Notes: generated by a model not told the origin, from the sequence alone. 64,000 nucleotides of DNA from Alcaligenaceae bacterium CGII-47 (GCA_019166125.1 JAHTBO010000004.1:191406-255405), one strand, 5' to 3'; positions 25,102 to 35,458 are shown, numbered from the stretch's first letter. A program made the numbers and translations.

Positions 25102-25186
25102 ACGCATAATGAAGCAACATTTTTAACCGGGTGCGGGCATTTGGCACACCCAAGGGTGTCGTACCCTATGTGTGCTGGAGCAACCG

Positions 25187-27034
25187 CTACAAGGTCAGAC
25201 GCAATTCGATCAGGGCTCCAGCGATAGATTTAAAGACATCGGGCAGGTCGCTGACGGTTTGTGCGTTATAAAAGAACCCCGCGCCGCTCGAGCAGTTGTT
25301 CATCCGTACTTCAGTCGAGGGACCGACGGTACCCAGGGTGACGGTGTAAATTTTGATGTCATTGCCGTCGGTTTTGACGTTTTCGCACAGAACCTCCAGA
25401 TATTTATCCGTCGATGCGTTGGTGATTTGCCCCGTATCCCCCCAGCCGATGGCGGTGTTCGTGATATTGGCCGTCCCATCGAGGGAGCGCGGGTCGCGCA
25501 TCTTGAGCGCATTCATGGGGCCTTGGCTAGGCCGACTCGATGCGACGGTGTAGCCGTTATTGGGCGTAAATGTTTCTTGGGTGATGACCGGCACCCCGGT
25601 GAATTTTTTGTTGTCGTATGTTTGTACGTTGTAGTGCAGCCGATAGGCCGCGTAGTTATTCGAGCTGCCTGCCGACTTGGAAGGCTCGTTTTTGCCGTCC
25701 GTTAATAGGACAATGACCTTGCGTAGTTTCTTGGGGTCCGTGGTGCGGGGGCGGTTTGTGCCGTCCCAGGCCCCCTGCCAGGCCGGGTGCAGCATGCGCC
25801 AAGCCCACAATAAGCCAGCAGGGATGATGGTGCTGCCTTTTGCGCTCATGTCGTCGATAGCCCCTTGAACGGTGTCAAGATCGGCATTCAGGAAGAGGCT
25901 CCTGCGCGAATCGAGGCAATTATCTGAATGGGCAGCTTGGTAGACGTAAACGGCTGGATCATCGTTGCTCTTGTCGTTCGTCGACCCCGCCAGCTCCGCC
26001 CAAACGCGTCGATCATATTTTTGAACATCGGTGTCCGTGGGCGCGAGCAAAAACGCGCCCAGTTCTTCGGGTGTAAGGAGCCCACGTGGTGGAGTTCCAA
26101 TGCGTTGGTAAAGAGCGGGCTTGCCGTTCTTGGCGTCTTTGTTGCTCAGGCCGAGATCCTTGCGGGTGAGCATATGTTGATAGCTCAGATGCAGGGGCTG
26201 AAATCCCGCGCCGGGATTTAGAACGGCGGCAGGAAGGTTAGTCCCCCCCCATGTTGATGGCGGTGGCTCGACGATACAGCCCATCCAGCCGTGGGTCGGG
26301 TCATTGATATAGTTTTCCTGTACCGATGGATACTGCAGCCACTGCCGCGTATATTCGTTATTCCCGACATTCACCGTATCGGCAAAGGGCACCAGGCCGA
26401 TATTGATTTCCCTGGGTTGGTCGGGATCGCCGCCTTCCTTTGCGGCAAATACGATGGTGGCCAGTGCCGAGGCAGAATCCTTAAGCACGCCGATCTTGCC
26501 CTCGCTACCCATGGACCCTGTGTTGTCCAGCGCCATGACCAGTTCGATGTCGGTGGGCACGCGGCGTACGGCACGGTTCTGTGCGTGGACGTCCAGCGAC
26601 GACATATGCAGGAACCCGGTGCTGATAAGCGGCAGGGTGCCCTTGACTTCCATATTGATGAATTGGCCTGCGGCGTAGTTCTCGGTGGCCAGGGGGTCTT
26701 CGCTGTACGTGATCGTCAGATCTTCGGGCAGCACATCATTGCCTAAATAGTCGGCAGGCATATTGCTGCGAAAATACGCAAAGGCGTCCTCCATCCATTG
26801 TTGGGTTTTTTGCTCGCCCGGCTTGATTGTTAGATTCGCCAGGTTGCGGCCAGCCGATAGGGTGGCGGCGTCCAGGGAATTCTGTAGCCGCGACTGGACA
26901 ACGTTATAGCGCACCAGGTCGATTCCGCCGAATGTGGTCCCCAGAATGGCGGTCATGGTTAGCAGAAATAGCGGGGTGACCGCGCCGCGCTGGTGGCGCA
27001 GTAGGCGTTTGATAAAGGGTGTTTGCCGCGTCAT
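25187..27034 (-). CDS. tadG: TadG-like pilus assembly protein with VWA domain
   Basis: The 615-residue protein begins with a TadE/TadG-type segment: LLRHQRGAVTPLFLLTMTAILG, a single membrane helix preceded by basic residues. After an extracytoplasmic region comes a von Willebrand A domain with MIDAS motif ALDNTGSMGSEGK and later VIVLLTDGKNEPS. The C-terminus (SSGAGFFYNAQTVSDLPDVF) also belongs to the VWA fold. TadG is thought to be an envelope-anchored component of Flp pilus assembly. It is the last gene of the Tad operon and lies 37 bases after tadF. Confidence 0.85.
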   Translation of the reverse strand: MTRQTPFIKRLLRHQRGAVTPLFLLTMTAILGTTFGGIDLVRYNVVQSRLQNSLDAATLSAGRNLANLTIKPGEQKTQQWMEDAFAYFRSNMPADYLGNDVLPEDLTITYSEDPLATENYAAGQFINMEVKGTLPLISTGFLHMSSLDVHAQNRAVRRVPTDIELVMALDNTGSMGSEGKIGVLKDSASALATIVFAAKEGGDPDQPREINIGLVPFADTVNVGNNEYTRQWLQYPSVQENYINDPTHGWMGCIVEPPPSTWGGTNLPAAVLNPGAGFQPLHLSYQHMLTRKDLGLSNKDAKNGKPALYQRIGTPPRGLLTPEELGAFLLAPTDTDVQKYDRRVWAELAGSTNDKSNDDPAVYVYQAAHSDNCLDSRRSLFLNADLDTVQGAIDDMSAKGSTIIPAGLLWAWRMLHPAWQGAWDGTNRPRTTDPKKLRKVIVLLTDGKNEPSKSAGSSNNYAAYRLHYNVQTYDNKKFTGVPVITQETFTPNNGYTVASSRPSQGPMNALKMRDPRSLDGTANITNTAIGWGDTGQITNASTDKYLEVLCENVKTDGNDIKIYTVTLGTVGPSTEVRMNNCSSGAGFFYNAQTVSDLPDVFKSIAGALIELRLTL

Positions 27035-27071
27035 GGTGATCTCCTCGAGAGCAGGGTCGAGCCTTGCGTGC

Positions 27072-27695
27072 TCATTTCAATTCGCGTAGGTCGTCAAAGC
27101 GCGGCCGAAAGACGAATCGGCTGTACATTTGACGGGTGCCGCCTAGTGCTGCCCAGAATTTCGAGCTCATGATGTAGGGCTCGTGTGCATAGAACACTTC
27201 GGCGACGATCAGGGTGTCGCCAGCCTTGGGCGGTGGGAAAATATCGGTGTCGGTGAGTCTGGACGCGGGGTCGTTCGCAGTGGGTGAGCCCTTGTAGGAC
27301 TTGAACCATTTGGGTGCATTTTGCCAGCTCACCGTGGAATTTCCGGCCTCGTCGATCACAATATCAGTGGTGACAAAGGCGCTGATGATCAGCCCGCCAT
27401 GCGCAGCGTAGTCCAGGGGCTCAAACAGATCATTGGTGATCGTGTTGTAGATGCAGATATCGTCGGATTTGGTGCATTGGCTGCGATCGTAGAGCGTTTG
27501 CTGCATGGCCACCCCGTTGGCGACGGTGAAGGCGACACGGTTGATGAGCGCTTCGGCACGAAAATATTGATAGGTCTCGACGCAGCCAAGCACCAGAAAT
27601 ATGGCCACCGGCATCAGCAGTGCGGCTTCGATGGCGGCCACGCCGCGTTCGAGGCGGCGGTGGCGGCGGGGCCAGAGAGGCGGGATCGTGATCAT
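27072..27695 (-). CDS. tadF: TadE/TadF-like pseudopilin
   Basis: From ATG 27,695, which overlaps the stop of the preceding gene (ATGA), the protein has 207 residues. A basic start (PRRHRRLERG) leads into VAAIEAALLMPVAIFLVLG, a TadE-like prepilin N-terminus with the Glu near position 5 of the mature helix. The downstream region would be periplasmic. Minor pseudopilins of this type are processed by the TadV peptidase. Assignment as TadF rather than a second TadE follows gene order. Confidence 0.78.
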   Translation of the reverse strand: MITIPPLWPRRHRRLERGVAAIEAALLMPVAIFLVLGCVETYQYFRAEALINRVAFTVANGVAMQQTLYDRSQCTKSDDICIYNTITNDLFEPLDYAAHGGLIISAFVTTDIVIDEAGNSTVSWQNAPKWFKSYKGSPTANDPASRLTDTDIFPPPKAGDTLIVAEVFYAHEPYIMSSKFWAALGGTRQMYSRFVFRPRFDDLRELK

Positions 27696-28180
27696 GGTTC
27701 GTTTTGGATGATGACCGTACGCGCAAAACGCAGCACGGGTATGTCTAGCCAACTCATGATGCCGGTAAAGCTTGGTCGCTCGAACCCCAGGCGATAGATC
27801 ACCATATCGCCACGCCCGCCTGCGTCACAAATGGGCACGTAATCCGCGTCGTTGAGATCCACTTCATTTAATTCGCCCGGCTCATACACGCGTACATCGG
27901 CATACAGGGCGGTTTTCTCGGGCACCCAGCCGCCCATGGTGTCCTCGAGGATTTTGATCACGGCATCCTTACAAGTCTGGTCGGCGGGGATGCCGATTTG
28001 CCCCAGGCGGGTCACCCGAGCGGCCGCGACCTCTAGGGTGGCGTCAGCCCACATGGAAATCCCCATCTCTAGCGCAAAGAAAATCACCAGAAACACCAGC
28101 GGTGAGACAATCGCGAATTCCAGGGCGGTGACACCACGGATGCGTAGGCGCCGCCTGCGAGCGAGGAGGGCGGAGCGCAT
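27692..28180 (-). CDS. tadE: TadE-like pseudopilin
   Basis: The 162-residue protein starts with a basic stretch and the processing-like segment RIRGVTALEFAIVSPLVFLVIFF, with Glu in the early hydrophobic helix, the TadE hallmark. The remainder is a soluble extracytoplasmic domain with a pair of cysteines. It is preceded by tadD with only two bases between genes and overlaps tadF. Confidence 0.85.
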   Translation of the reverse strand: MRSALLARRRRLRIRGVTALEFAIVSPLVFLVIFFALEMGISMWADATLEVAAARVTRLGQIGIPADQTCKDAVIKILEDTMGGWVPEKTALYADVRVYEPGELNEVDLNDADYVPICDAGGRGDMVIYRLGFERPSFTGIMSWLDIPVLRFARTVIIQNEP

Positions 28181-28182
28181 GC

Positions 28183-28974
28183 TTAGGGCCTTGTAGCGGC
28201 CATGCGTTGCCGGACTTCGCGATAGAACACCAGGTTGTCCTGGACGTTGTCGCGTGGCATATCGCTAAGTAGAATGCTTTCGGCAGCGTCATCGCGCCCC
28301 ATCATGGCATAGGCCAAGGCCAGGTTTTGGCGACCCTGGGGCAGCGCAGTAGGTACGCCCATGACGTCGAGCAGGACGTTTACCGCTTCGCGTGGCTTGC
28401 CGTCTAATGACAGAGACAGACCCAGGTTGCTACGTAGCGCCGGATCATCCGGGTGGGCGCTTAGACCGCGACGGTAGGTGGCCTGGGCCAGTTCGGCATT
28501 GCCCGAAAGATCGTAGGTGACCCCCAGGCCAGCCAAGGCCAGTGGATGGTCGGGGTGGATCTGCAGAATTGCCTGATAGCGCTTGGTCGCCTGGGGAAAC
28601 TGGCGCTGGCGCACCGCCATGCGGGCTAGCCCCAGCATGGCGTCGATTTGCGCCGGGTCAAGCGCTAATGCTTCGTCATAGGCCCGGCGTGCCTGCGACA
28701 TATCGCCAGCCAGATACAAGGCGTCGCCCAGCCCCAGCCATCCCGGTATCAGCGCTGGGTAGCCGACGGTGATGCGTTGATACAAAGAGACGGCGGTCTC
28801 GATATCGCCACTGGCCAGCGATGCCGCAGCGATCCGCAATTCGCCAGCGCGCATGGCGGCCTCGTCCATAGCGGTGGTCAGGGGTTGGACCTGGGTCTGG
28901 CGCATGGGTGAGCAGGCGGCCAGGAAGATGCAGCAGGCGATACTTAGGAAGGTTTTCATTTCATTTACGCTCAT
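28183..28974 (-). CDS. tadD: TadD tetratricopeptide-repeat lipoprotein
   Basis: The 263-residue protein has a lipoprotein signal (FLSIACCIFLAAC) and several TPR units, for example ALDPAQIDAMLGLARMAVR and LQIHPDHPLALAGLGVTY. TadD-like proteins act as pilotins or scaffolds for the secretin. The ATG at 28,974 overlaps the stop of tadC (ATGA); an ATG five codons later would give a shorter signal peptide. Confidence 0.9.
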   Translation of the reverse strand: MSVNEMKTFLSIACCIFLAACSPMRQTQVQPLTTAMDEAAMRAGELRIAAASLASGDIETAVSLYQRITVGYPALIPGWLGLGDALYLAGDMSQARRAYDEALALDPAQIDAMLGLARMAVRQRQFPQATKRYQAILQIHPDHPLALAGLGVTYDLSGNAELAQATYRRGLSAHPDDPALRSNLGLSLSLDGKPREAVNVLLDVMGVPTALPQGRQNLALAYAMMGRDDAAESILLSDMPRDNVQDNLVFYREVRQRMAATRP

Positions 28975-29915
28975 TTGGCAAAGGCTGCGATTAGGGTCAG
29001 CACGGCGGGCCCGGCCGCGACGATGAGGACGGTGGGCAGGATGAACAGCATCATGGGGATGGTGATCTTGACCGCGAGCTTGGCAGCGGCTGCTTCGGTA
29101 CGCATCAGGCGTGCCGTGCGCTCGCTCTGCGAGAGCACACGTAGCGCCTGACCGATGGGGGTGCCGAACTGGCGGGACTGGATCAGGGTAGTGACCAGAC
29201 TGCGTATCGAGGCCAGGCCGATGCGTTCTGCCATCTCGTGCAGCACGGCGGCGGGCTCGCCACTTAGTTGCAACTGCGCCGAGGTCAGGGCCAGCTCGTC
29301 GGCGAGGGCCGGCGCAAGGAATTCCAGCTCGTCGGCCACGCGCTGCAAGGCGGCGTTCAGGCCTAGCCCCGCATTGGTGCAGACCACCAGCAGATCCAGC
29401 GCGTCGGGGAAATGGTTTTCAATGGCCTTTTGGCGGTGAATAACCAGGCGATCGAGTATGAGGCGGGGCAACAACAAACCGATATAGGCACCCACCAGCA
29501 GGCTGCCGATGCGCAGGCTCAGTCCGTTGTCGGTGAGGGCTGGCCATAGTAGCGTCACGACGAGCACCAGGGTGAGGGTCACGCAGCCAACACCCACCCC
29601 CATTAACACCGCCAAGGCACCAGGGCGCCGGAAGCCGGCTGCCACCAGTTTGTGGCCCATTTCGCTACGCTGTGCGGCGCTAAAGAGCGGCAGCATTCGG
29701 CCTATTGTTTGCAGCCCGCGTCCCATCAGGGCCAGCGGGCCGCGCGGCGCCTGCGCGGCGCTATCGTAGGCGACGCCACTTGGCTGGGTTGACTGGTTCA
29801 GGCGCCTGCTTAACCGTGCCCGCCTGCCGTCGCGCCCAAGCAGATAAATAAATACCGCGACAAGCGCCAGGAGGACGGTTGCCACAGAGAGCCAGTCGAC
29901 GGTCGCGTGCATCAT
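28971..29915 (-). CDS. tadC: Inner membrane Tad protein TadC
   Basis: From ATG 29,915 the protein has 314 residues. GGGAG just upstream supports this start over an earlier TTG at 29,936. It contains the T2SF/GspF-type domain with HFPDALDLLVVCTNAGLGLNAAL, ELALTSAQLQLSGEP and RTEAAAAKLAVKITIPMMLF, plus N- and C-terminal membrane helices. TadB and TadC form the inner membrane platform for pilus assembly. Confidence 0.93.
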   Translation of the reverse strand: MMHATVDWLSVATVLLALVAVFIYLLGRDGRRARLSRRLNQSTQPSGVAYDSAAQAPRGPLALMGRGLQTIGRMLPLFSAAQRSEMGHKLVAAGFRRPGALAVLMGVGVGCVTLTLVLVVTLLWPALTDNGLSLRIGSLLVGAYIGLLLPRLILDRLVIHRQKAIENHFPDALDLLVVCTNAGLGLNAALQRVADELEFLAPALADELALTSAQLQLSGEPAAVLHEMAERIGLASIRSLVTTLIQSRQFGTPIGQALRVLSQSERTARLMRTEAAAAKLAVKITIPMMLFILPTVLIVAAGPAVLTLIAAFAK

Positions 29916-29916
29916 C

Positions 29917-30894
29917 TTAGACTCCCAGCTTTGCAATTTTGCGCATCAGCAAGATGCCGATGAGCAGCATGGCGGCGGCGACCATGAGCAGCTTGCGTCC
30001 GCTCTCGGTATCAAAAAGCACAGAGATATATTCCGGGTTGGTCCATAGCATCAGTCCCAGGATCAGCGGCGGAATGGCGGCGATGACGGTGCCCGACATC
30101 CTGCCCTCGGCAGTCAAGGCACGGCTTTTCAAACGCAGGTCGCGACGCGCGCGCACCACGGCGGCCAGGTTCGATAGCGTCTCGGCGAGCGACCCCCCCG
30201 TCTCGCGCTGCAGCAGCAGGCAAACCGATAAAAAGGAAAAATCAGGCAGCTGGATACGCGCCTCGGCCTCGTCAAAGACCGTTGTCATATCGTTACCCAG
30301 GTACAGGCTATCGCCGATACGCTGGAATTCGGGTCCGCCTGGCCAGGCGAATTCCTCACCCACATTGCGTATCGATTGGGTCACGGGGATGCCCGCCTGA
30401 CTGGCGCGGATAATCATGTCCAGAATATCGGGCAATTGCTCGAGAAAGGTCCGGCGGAATTTCTCGTTTAAGTGCTGGTAGATGGCGACGGCGCCCAGCG
30501 CTGGGATGCTGATAGCCGTCAGGATCTGGACGAACCAGGGCAGGGGCAGCAGCCAGGCAGTGAAGCTGCTCATGATGAACAGCATGATTGTGCCCCCCAT
30601 CAACAGGTAGACCCCGCGCCGCCCAGCGACGGTCTCGGTGCGGCTAAGGGCGCGCCCTAGCCAACCCATGGCTTGACGTCTGAGGCGTTGCCGGGCCTCG
30701 CGCTCGGCGCGTGTCAGATCCGCGAGCGCTTCCTGGCGCGCGGGGTTGCGGGTGTGCTCGGTGATCGCATTCAGTCGGCGATGCACACGCCCGGCGGGCC
30801 GCTGGCGCAGCACGCCCTGTATTGCCATCAGTAACAAGCCCAGCAACAGCAGAGCAAAAAATGCGATCAGGGCAACGAGATCGGCGGTATTCAT
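29917..30894 (-). CDS. tadB: Inner membrane Tad protein TadB
   Basis: The 325-residue protein is a T2SF-domain membrane protein with an N-terminal helix, central segments such as QLPDILDMIIRASQAGIPVTQSI and LQRETGGSLAETLSNLAAVVR, and C-terminal helices. It pairs with TadC and contacts the TadA ATPase. Its start overlaps the tadA stop by ATGA. Confidence 0.93.
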   Translation of the reverse strand: MNTADLVALIAFFALLLLGLLLMAIQGVLRQRPAGRVHRRLNAITEHTRNPARQEALADLTRAEREARQRLRRQAMGWLGRALSRTETVAGRRGVYLLMGGTIMLFIMSSFTAWLLPLPWFVQILTAISIPALGAVAIYQHLNEKFRRTFLEQLPDILDMIIRASQAGIPVTQSIRNVGEEFAWPGGPEFQRIGDSLYLGNDMTTVFDEAEARIQLPDFSFLSVCLLLQRETGGSLAETLSNLAAVVRARRDLRLKSRALTAEGRMSGTVIAAIPPLILGLMLWTNPEYISVLFDTESGRKLLMVAAAMLLIGILLMRKIAKLGV

Positions 30895-32312
30895 GTTCGT
30901 GTGGCCTCTACCAGTTGTCCTTCCAGGCCGTAATAGCGTGCCCGGTCGGCAAACACCGGGCGCAGCCCCGTGCTGTCGAACGAACCCTGCACACTCGAGC
31001 CATAGGACGTGGGATCAAAGTTGAAGCGGAACAGGTCCTGGGTGATGATGACGTCGCCCTCCATGCCCATCACCTCGACGATGCTGGTGATGCGTCGCGT
31101 CCCATCGCGCATGCGTTCAACCTGCACAATCATGTGGACCGCGCTGGATATCTGACGCCGGATGGAGTAGAGGGGCAAATTGCCGTTGGCCATCATGACC
31201 ATGCTCTCGAGGCGGATGATGGCGTCACGCGGTGAGTTGGCGTGCAGGGTCGTCATCGAGCCATCGTGGCCGGTGTTCATGGCCTGGAGCACATCAAAGG
31301 CCTCTGCCCCGCGCGTTTCGCCCAGGATAATGCGGTCCGGACGCATGCGTAAGGCGTTGCGCACCAGATCGCCCTGCACCACGGCATTCAAGCCCTCGAT
31401 ATTCGGGGGGCGTGTTTCCATGCGCACCACGTGCGGCTGTTGTAGATGGAGTTCTGCAGCATCCTCAATCGTGACGATGCGTTCTGTGGCATCGATATAG
31501 TGCGATAGGGCGTTGAGCAGGGTGGTCTTGCCTGAGCCTGTGCCGCCAGAAATAACAATATTCAGGCGGCAGGCCGAGGCAATCTGCAAGGTTTTGGACA
31601 TGGCAGGCGACAGACTGCCCTGGGCCGCCAGGCGCGGCAGGGTCAGGTTGCGCCGAGCGAATTTACGGATCGATACCATGACGCCATCTAGCGCCAGGGG
31701 GGGCATCACGATATTCACCCGGCTGCCGTCAGCCAGACGGGCGTCCACCATAGGGCTGCTCTCGTCTACCCGTCGGCCGATCGAGGCGGCGATGCGCTGG
31801 GCGACATTGGTCAGGTGGGCGTTATCGCGAAACTTCAGTGGGGTGAGTTCAAGTCGGCCGAGACGTTCGACGTAGACTTGATCGGGGCCGTTGACCATGA
31901 TGTCGCTGACGCTATCGTCCTGGAGCAGCGGTTCGATCGGTCCGATCCCAAACATATCGTTGAGGATCTCGTCGGTCATTCGCGCTTGTTCACGCTGGGT
32001 GATGGGGAGGCGTTCGTGCTGGGCCAGCTCAGAGACCAGGCGCTCGATATCCCCTTTGACCTGCTCGCGTGAGCGCGTCAGCACCTCCGAGACATTAATG
32101 GTGGCGAACACGAATTGGCGCGCACGCGCATAGTGTTCAGAGCGCACGATGGGCTTGTTGGCGTCCCGCACACCCGATGCATGCGCCGCAGGGGCTGCAG
32201 CGACCACCGGGATCTGAGGCGTGACCAGGCTAAGCTCGTCCCCGGTGACCAGGATCGGCTGGTCGCTGGTGGTGCCAGAGGCGAGGGGCGCATTGGCCCG
32301 ACGGCCGAACAT
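30891..32312 (-). CDS. tadA: Tad pilus ATPase TadA/CpaF
   Basis: The 473-residue secretion ATPase has Walker [15 protein letters not shown], an Asp box [20 protein letters not shown], Walker B-like [14 protein letters not shown] and a His box [18 protein letters not shown]. It powers pilus assembly in the cytoplasm by binding the TadB/TadC platform. The ATG shares a base with the stop of cpaE. Confidence 0.96.
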   Translation of the reverse strand: MFGRRANAPLASGTTSDQPILVTGDELSLVTPQIPVVAAAPAAHASGVRDANKPIVRSEHYARARQFVFATINVSEVLTRSREQVKGDIERLVSELAQHERLPITQREQARMTDEILNDMFGIGPIEPLLQDDSVSDIMVNGPDQVYVERLGRLELTPLKFRDNAHLTNVAQRIAASIGRRVDESSPMVDARLADGSRVNIVMPPLALDGVMVSIRKFARRNLTLPRLAAQGSLSPAMSKTLQIASACRLNIVISGGTGSGKTTLLNALSHYIDATERIVTIEDAAELHLQQPHVVRMETRPPNIEGLNAVVQGDLVRNALRMRPDRIILGETRGAEAFDVLQAMNTGHDGSMTTLHANSPRDAIIRLESMVMMANGNLPLYSIRRQISSAVHMIVQVERMRDGTRRITSIVEVMGMEGDVIITQDLFRFNFDPTSYGSSVQGSFDSTGLRPVFADRARYYGLEGQLVEATRT

Positions 32313-33529
32313 TATGCGGTCCTCCTGAACCAGCGCGGCATGCTTGATGCCTTGCCCCGCGTGTGCTCGCCAGTCAGAGAGCGGGCGAGTTTGGCGACCG
32401 ACTTGGCCAGTGCGCTGGATGCAGCCAGGGGTTCGCCCAGGTCCTCAGCCAGGCCAGGCAGCTTGCCGTCGTAGGGGATCTCTAGCGAAATGGGGTGGGT
32501 GATTGCCTGGGTGAAATCCTGCGTGCTGACCCGTCCATGCACCGGGGCGCGAGAGCGGTTGAGCACAATGTGCAAGGCGGGTGCATTGGGGCGTGCCTGG
32601 ATGTGATGGATCAGATGTGCCAATACCTGTGCGGAATAGACCGAATGATCCGCCACCAGGCAGGCAATGTGGGTCTGGATGAGCACCTCATTGGCCACAG
32701 CGCCCCCTGATTGGTGCAGATCCACCACAACGTAGTGAAAGTGCTGGGCCAGCACTTCGAGCAACTGCGAGATCGCGCCCTGGTCAATCACAAAGGCGTC
32801 AGAATAGTTGTGGTTGGCCGCCAGCAGGAACAGCTTGCCGTCCTTGCTGGTCAGGGTGCGCTTAAGGAACTGGGGGTCGATTCGATCAATATTTTGCAGC
32901 ATTTCGGCCAGCGCATGATTGGGTGAAGTCATGCCCAGCAGAATCGATCCAATACTGCCGTAAAAGTCCAGATCCAACAGCACCACACGCCGCATCCCGT
33001 TGCCTTCGGTCAATTGGCCGGCCAGGCGTGCGGCGATGGCGGTGGTGCCCACGCCCCCACGGGTGCCCGTCAGGGTAATGACTTTGCCGGTGCGTGCACG
33101 GCGCACGGGTTGGTCGTCCTGGTCCTCGACCCAGGCGTGCAAGGCCTCTACCGTCAGCGGCTTGTAGCGATAGTCGCGCACCCCATCCTGTAATAGGGCG
33201 CGGTACAACGTTACGTCATTCTTGTCACCGAGCACGTAGACCAGCACCGAGGGATCGCAGGCCTGGGCGAGGCGCTCGAGTTCGCGCAAGGGCTGATCCA
33301 GGCCGCTGATGTCAACGATCAGCCGCCGAGGCGGCGTATCAATGTGACTGAGATGGCGAATGACCGCATCGATGTTGCCGCGCGCAACGTAGGTGTTCGT
33401 CACGCCCAACTGATCAAGGGACTGTGCCATGTCGTGGGCACTGGCCTCGTCCACCGCGAAGGCAATCAGGCTGGCATTGCGTATGCCATCCTTGCCTTTG
33501 TTGACACCGGGGGCGCCGGCTGTATTCAT
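32312..33529 (-). CDS. cpaE: CpaE/TadZ pilus localisation ATPase
   Basis: The 405-residue protein has an N-terminal receiver-like domain and a C-terminal ParA/MinD-type domain with the P-loop TGTRGGVGTTAIAA. The P-loop lysine of GKT is replaced by Thr, a change also known in other CpaE/TadZ proteins, so ATP hydrolysis may be weak or absent. It is thought to place the Tad machine at its site in the cell. It is followed immediately by tadA. Confidence 0.92.
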   Translation of the reverse strand: MNTAGAPGVNKGKDGIRNASLIAFAVDEASAHDMAQSLDQLGVTNTYVARGNIDAVIRHLSHIDTPPRRLIVDISGLDQPLRELERLAQACDPSVLVYVLGDKNDVTLYRALLQDGVRDYRYKPLTVEALHAWVEDQDDQPVRRARTGKVITLTGTRGGVGTTAIAARLAGQLTEGNGMRRVVLLDLDFYGSIGSILLGMTSPNHALAEMLQNIDRIDPQFLKRTLTSKDGKLFLLAANHNYSDAFVIDQGAISQLLEVLAQHFHYVVVDLHQSGGAVANEVLIQTHIACLVADHSVYSAQVLAHLIHHIQARPNAPALHIVLNRSRAPVHGRVSTQDFTQAITHPISLEIPYDGKLPGLAEDLGEPLAASSALAKSVAKLARSLTGEHTRGKASSMPRWFRRTA

Positions 33530-33571
33530 GTGTCTTCCTTGGTGGTTGCGCCGATAGGCGGCGGTGCTTGT

Positions 33572-33964
33572 CTATTTCGAGTCGATGTTTGTGGATTGGG
33601 TTTCTTTCAGGGGCGTGACTTTATTTTCCCGGTAGCGGGTGGCAGCCTGGGCGGCGGCCTCGGCGGATTGCCCGCGATAGGTGGCTGGGTGGATCAGATC
33701 ACGAGGTTGCGCCACTTGTTCGGCCAGATTAGTGTAGGTGGCACAACCAAAGGCGATCGACATACGCAGATCGTCAGCCTTGTTGTACTGCGAGGGCTGC
33801 AGCATGCCCGCACACTCTGGCGGGATCGCTTCGTACAAGGACCCCGTCTGGCGGACGGTGATTACGCTGGCATCGGGCACCGAAGAGAAATCCTTGCGTG
33901 GAAAGGCGCAAGCGCTCAGGGTGAGGCATAGCCCGAAGATAATGAGTGAGTGGGGGGTGCGCAT
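33572..33964 (-). CDS. cpaD: CpaD-like pilus lipoprotein
   Basis: From ATG 33,964, which has GGACGGA a few bases upstream, the protein has 130 residues. The signal IIFGLCLTLSAC has a lipobox. The C-terminal half reads FGCATYTNLAEQVAQPRDLI, the recognisable CpaD pattern. It is shorter than many CpaD proteins. Its place after rcpA and before cpaE suits a secretin partner. Confidence 0.78.
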   Translation of the reverse strand: MRTPHSLIIFGLCLTLSACAFPRKDFSSVPDASVITVRQTGSLYEAIPPECAGMLQPSQYNKADDLRMSIAFGCATYTNLAEQVAQPRDLIHPATYRGQSAEAAAQAATRYRENKVTPLKETQSTNIDSK

Positions 33965-33977
33965 AATCGTATCCGTC

Positions 33978-35405
33978 CTAGTAAACAAAGCCGGCCGTGC
34001 CTGTGAGGCGCGGCACGTCGCCCTTTAGTGGGTCCAGGCCGATCTTGTCGTGCAGGATGTACTCAATGTCGGTATTGGGACGCAGGCTCGCCAGGGGCGA
34101 GGTCAGTCGGCCGCTGCTGCCGGGCTTGACCAGGTAAGGGGTGACAATAACGACCAGTTCGCTTTTGTTGTTTTGATAGTCCGACGAAGAAAACAGCTTG
34201 CCCAGCACTGGGATCTTGCCCAGGCCCGGGATCTGCGAGCTGATGTCGCGGATATTGTTTTGTAGCAGGCCGCCAATGGCAAAGCTCTGGCCGCTGGCCA
34301 TCTCGACAGTGGTTTCGACGCGACGCACCGATAGCCCAGGGATCACCAGGCCTTCCATCACAATGCTGTTATTGGGGTCGAGCTCGCTGATCTCGGGGCG
34401 CACTTTGATGCTGATGCGATCATTGGCCAATACGGTTGGGGTAAAGTCCAGCGCCACCCCAAAGGGCTTGAATTCGACCGTCATGCTGTCCTTGTCCTGC
34501 TTTACCGGAATGGGAAATTCACCGCCTGCCAGAAAGCTTGCCGTCTCACCCGAGACCGCGGTCAGATTCGGCTCGGCCAGGATGCTGATCATGCCTTCCT
34601 GATCCAGAACATCAAGCATGGCCTGTAAAGAGTGGCCGCCTTTGGCGTAGCCGCCCAAAAAGGAGTAGCCGCCCTCGCCCGCGTTGCTGCCTGCGATACC
34701 GAATGAGCCCGATGAGCGGCGTGTGGCTGGGGGACCAACGTTGCTATAGTTCGTGGTTAGACCGCCAAAGCCGCCGCCGCTGATGACCCCGGCAAAGAAA
34801 TTACCGGCGGCACCCAGGGCCGACCAGTTGATGCCCAGTTGCTGCGTGACCGCGCGCGAGACCTCGGTGACCCGCACGCGCAAGTAAACCTGCGTTGGGC
34901 TACTGATGGCCAGGCGGTTGATAAGTGATTCTTTTTCGCCCATATACGAGCGTATCGTTCGCGTGATGGCATCGACCGTCTCGGTGTCGGGTACGGCGCC
35001 TTGCAACATCAGCGAGCCGGGAGAGGACTCGAGCGTGAGGCGCAGATCCGGAAAGCGTTGGCGCAGGACCTGGTTCATCTCGGTGACGTTGTGCCGGACG
35101 GTCACGGTTTGCTGCACCAGGGTCGCGCCGCTCTCATCCAGAACATAGAGCGTCGTCTGGCCAGTCTTTTTCCCCAGAACCAGCACGGCATTGTCTGAAG
35201 GGACCTGGATATCGGCGGTCTCGGGGTCGGCCACAAATACGGTTTTGGCGACGCCATCAAAGCGCACCAGCCGTCCTTCGCCTACCGACAGGCTTTGCGC
35301 CGCGACAGGCGCCACCGCGCCAGCCGCAAACAGTGCAAGGACTGCGATACCGTTCAGTGCAGGCACCCCCAATCGGCCTGCCCATCCTCGAATGCTCACG
35401 CTCAT
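33978..35405 (-). CDS. rcpA: Tad secretin RcpA/CpaC
   Basis: The 475-residue protein has a signal peptide (VLALFAAGAVAPVAAQ), an N-terminal BON-like pilus secretin domain (VFVADPETADIQVPSDNAVL), and a secretin domain with VYLRVRVTEVSRAVTQQLG, LAEPNLTAVSGETASFLAGG and IPGLGKIPVLGKLFSS near the end. It would form the outer membrane pore for the Flp pilus. Confidence 0.95.
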   Translation of the reverse strand: MSVSIRGWAGRLGVPALNGIAVLALFAAGAVAPVAAQSLSVGEGRLVRFDGVAKTVFVADPETADIQVPSDNAVLVLGKKTGQTTLYVLDESGATLVQQTVTVRHNVTEMNQVLRQRFPDLRLTLESSPGSLMLQGAVPDTETVDAITRTIRSYMGEKESLINRLAISSPTQVYLRVRVTEVSRAVTQQLGINWSALGAAGNFFAGVISGGGFGGLTTNYSNVGPPATRRSSGSFGIAGSNAGEGGYSFLGGYAKGGHSLQAMLDVLDQEGMISILAEPNLTAVSGETASFLAGGEFPIPVKQDKDSMTVEFKPFGVALDFTPTVLANDRISIKVRPEISELDPNNSIVMEGLVIPGLSVRRVETTVEMASGQSFAIGGLLQNNIRDISSQIPGLGKIPVLGKLFSSSDYQNNKSELVVIVTPYLVKPGSSGRLTSPLASLRPNTDIEYILHDKIGLDPLKGDVPRLTGTAGFVY

Positions 35406-35458
35406 GTATCGTCCTTGTGTAGTGGGTGATGGATCTGCTGCGCCCGGATGTAAGGGAC

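Noticed and set aside
25146..25159. ACACCC-AA-GGGTGT palindrome as terminator of the Tad operon
   Set aside because: The loop would be only two bases and no T-run follows, so a terminator is not supported.
32960..33070. CpaE P-loop without lysine as evidence of a broken gene
   Set aside because: Other CpaE/TadZ proteins show the same GTT variant, and the rest of the gene is intact.
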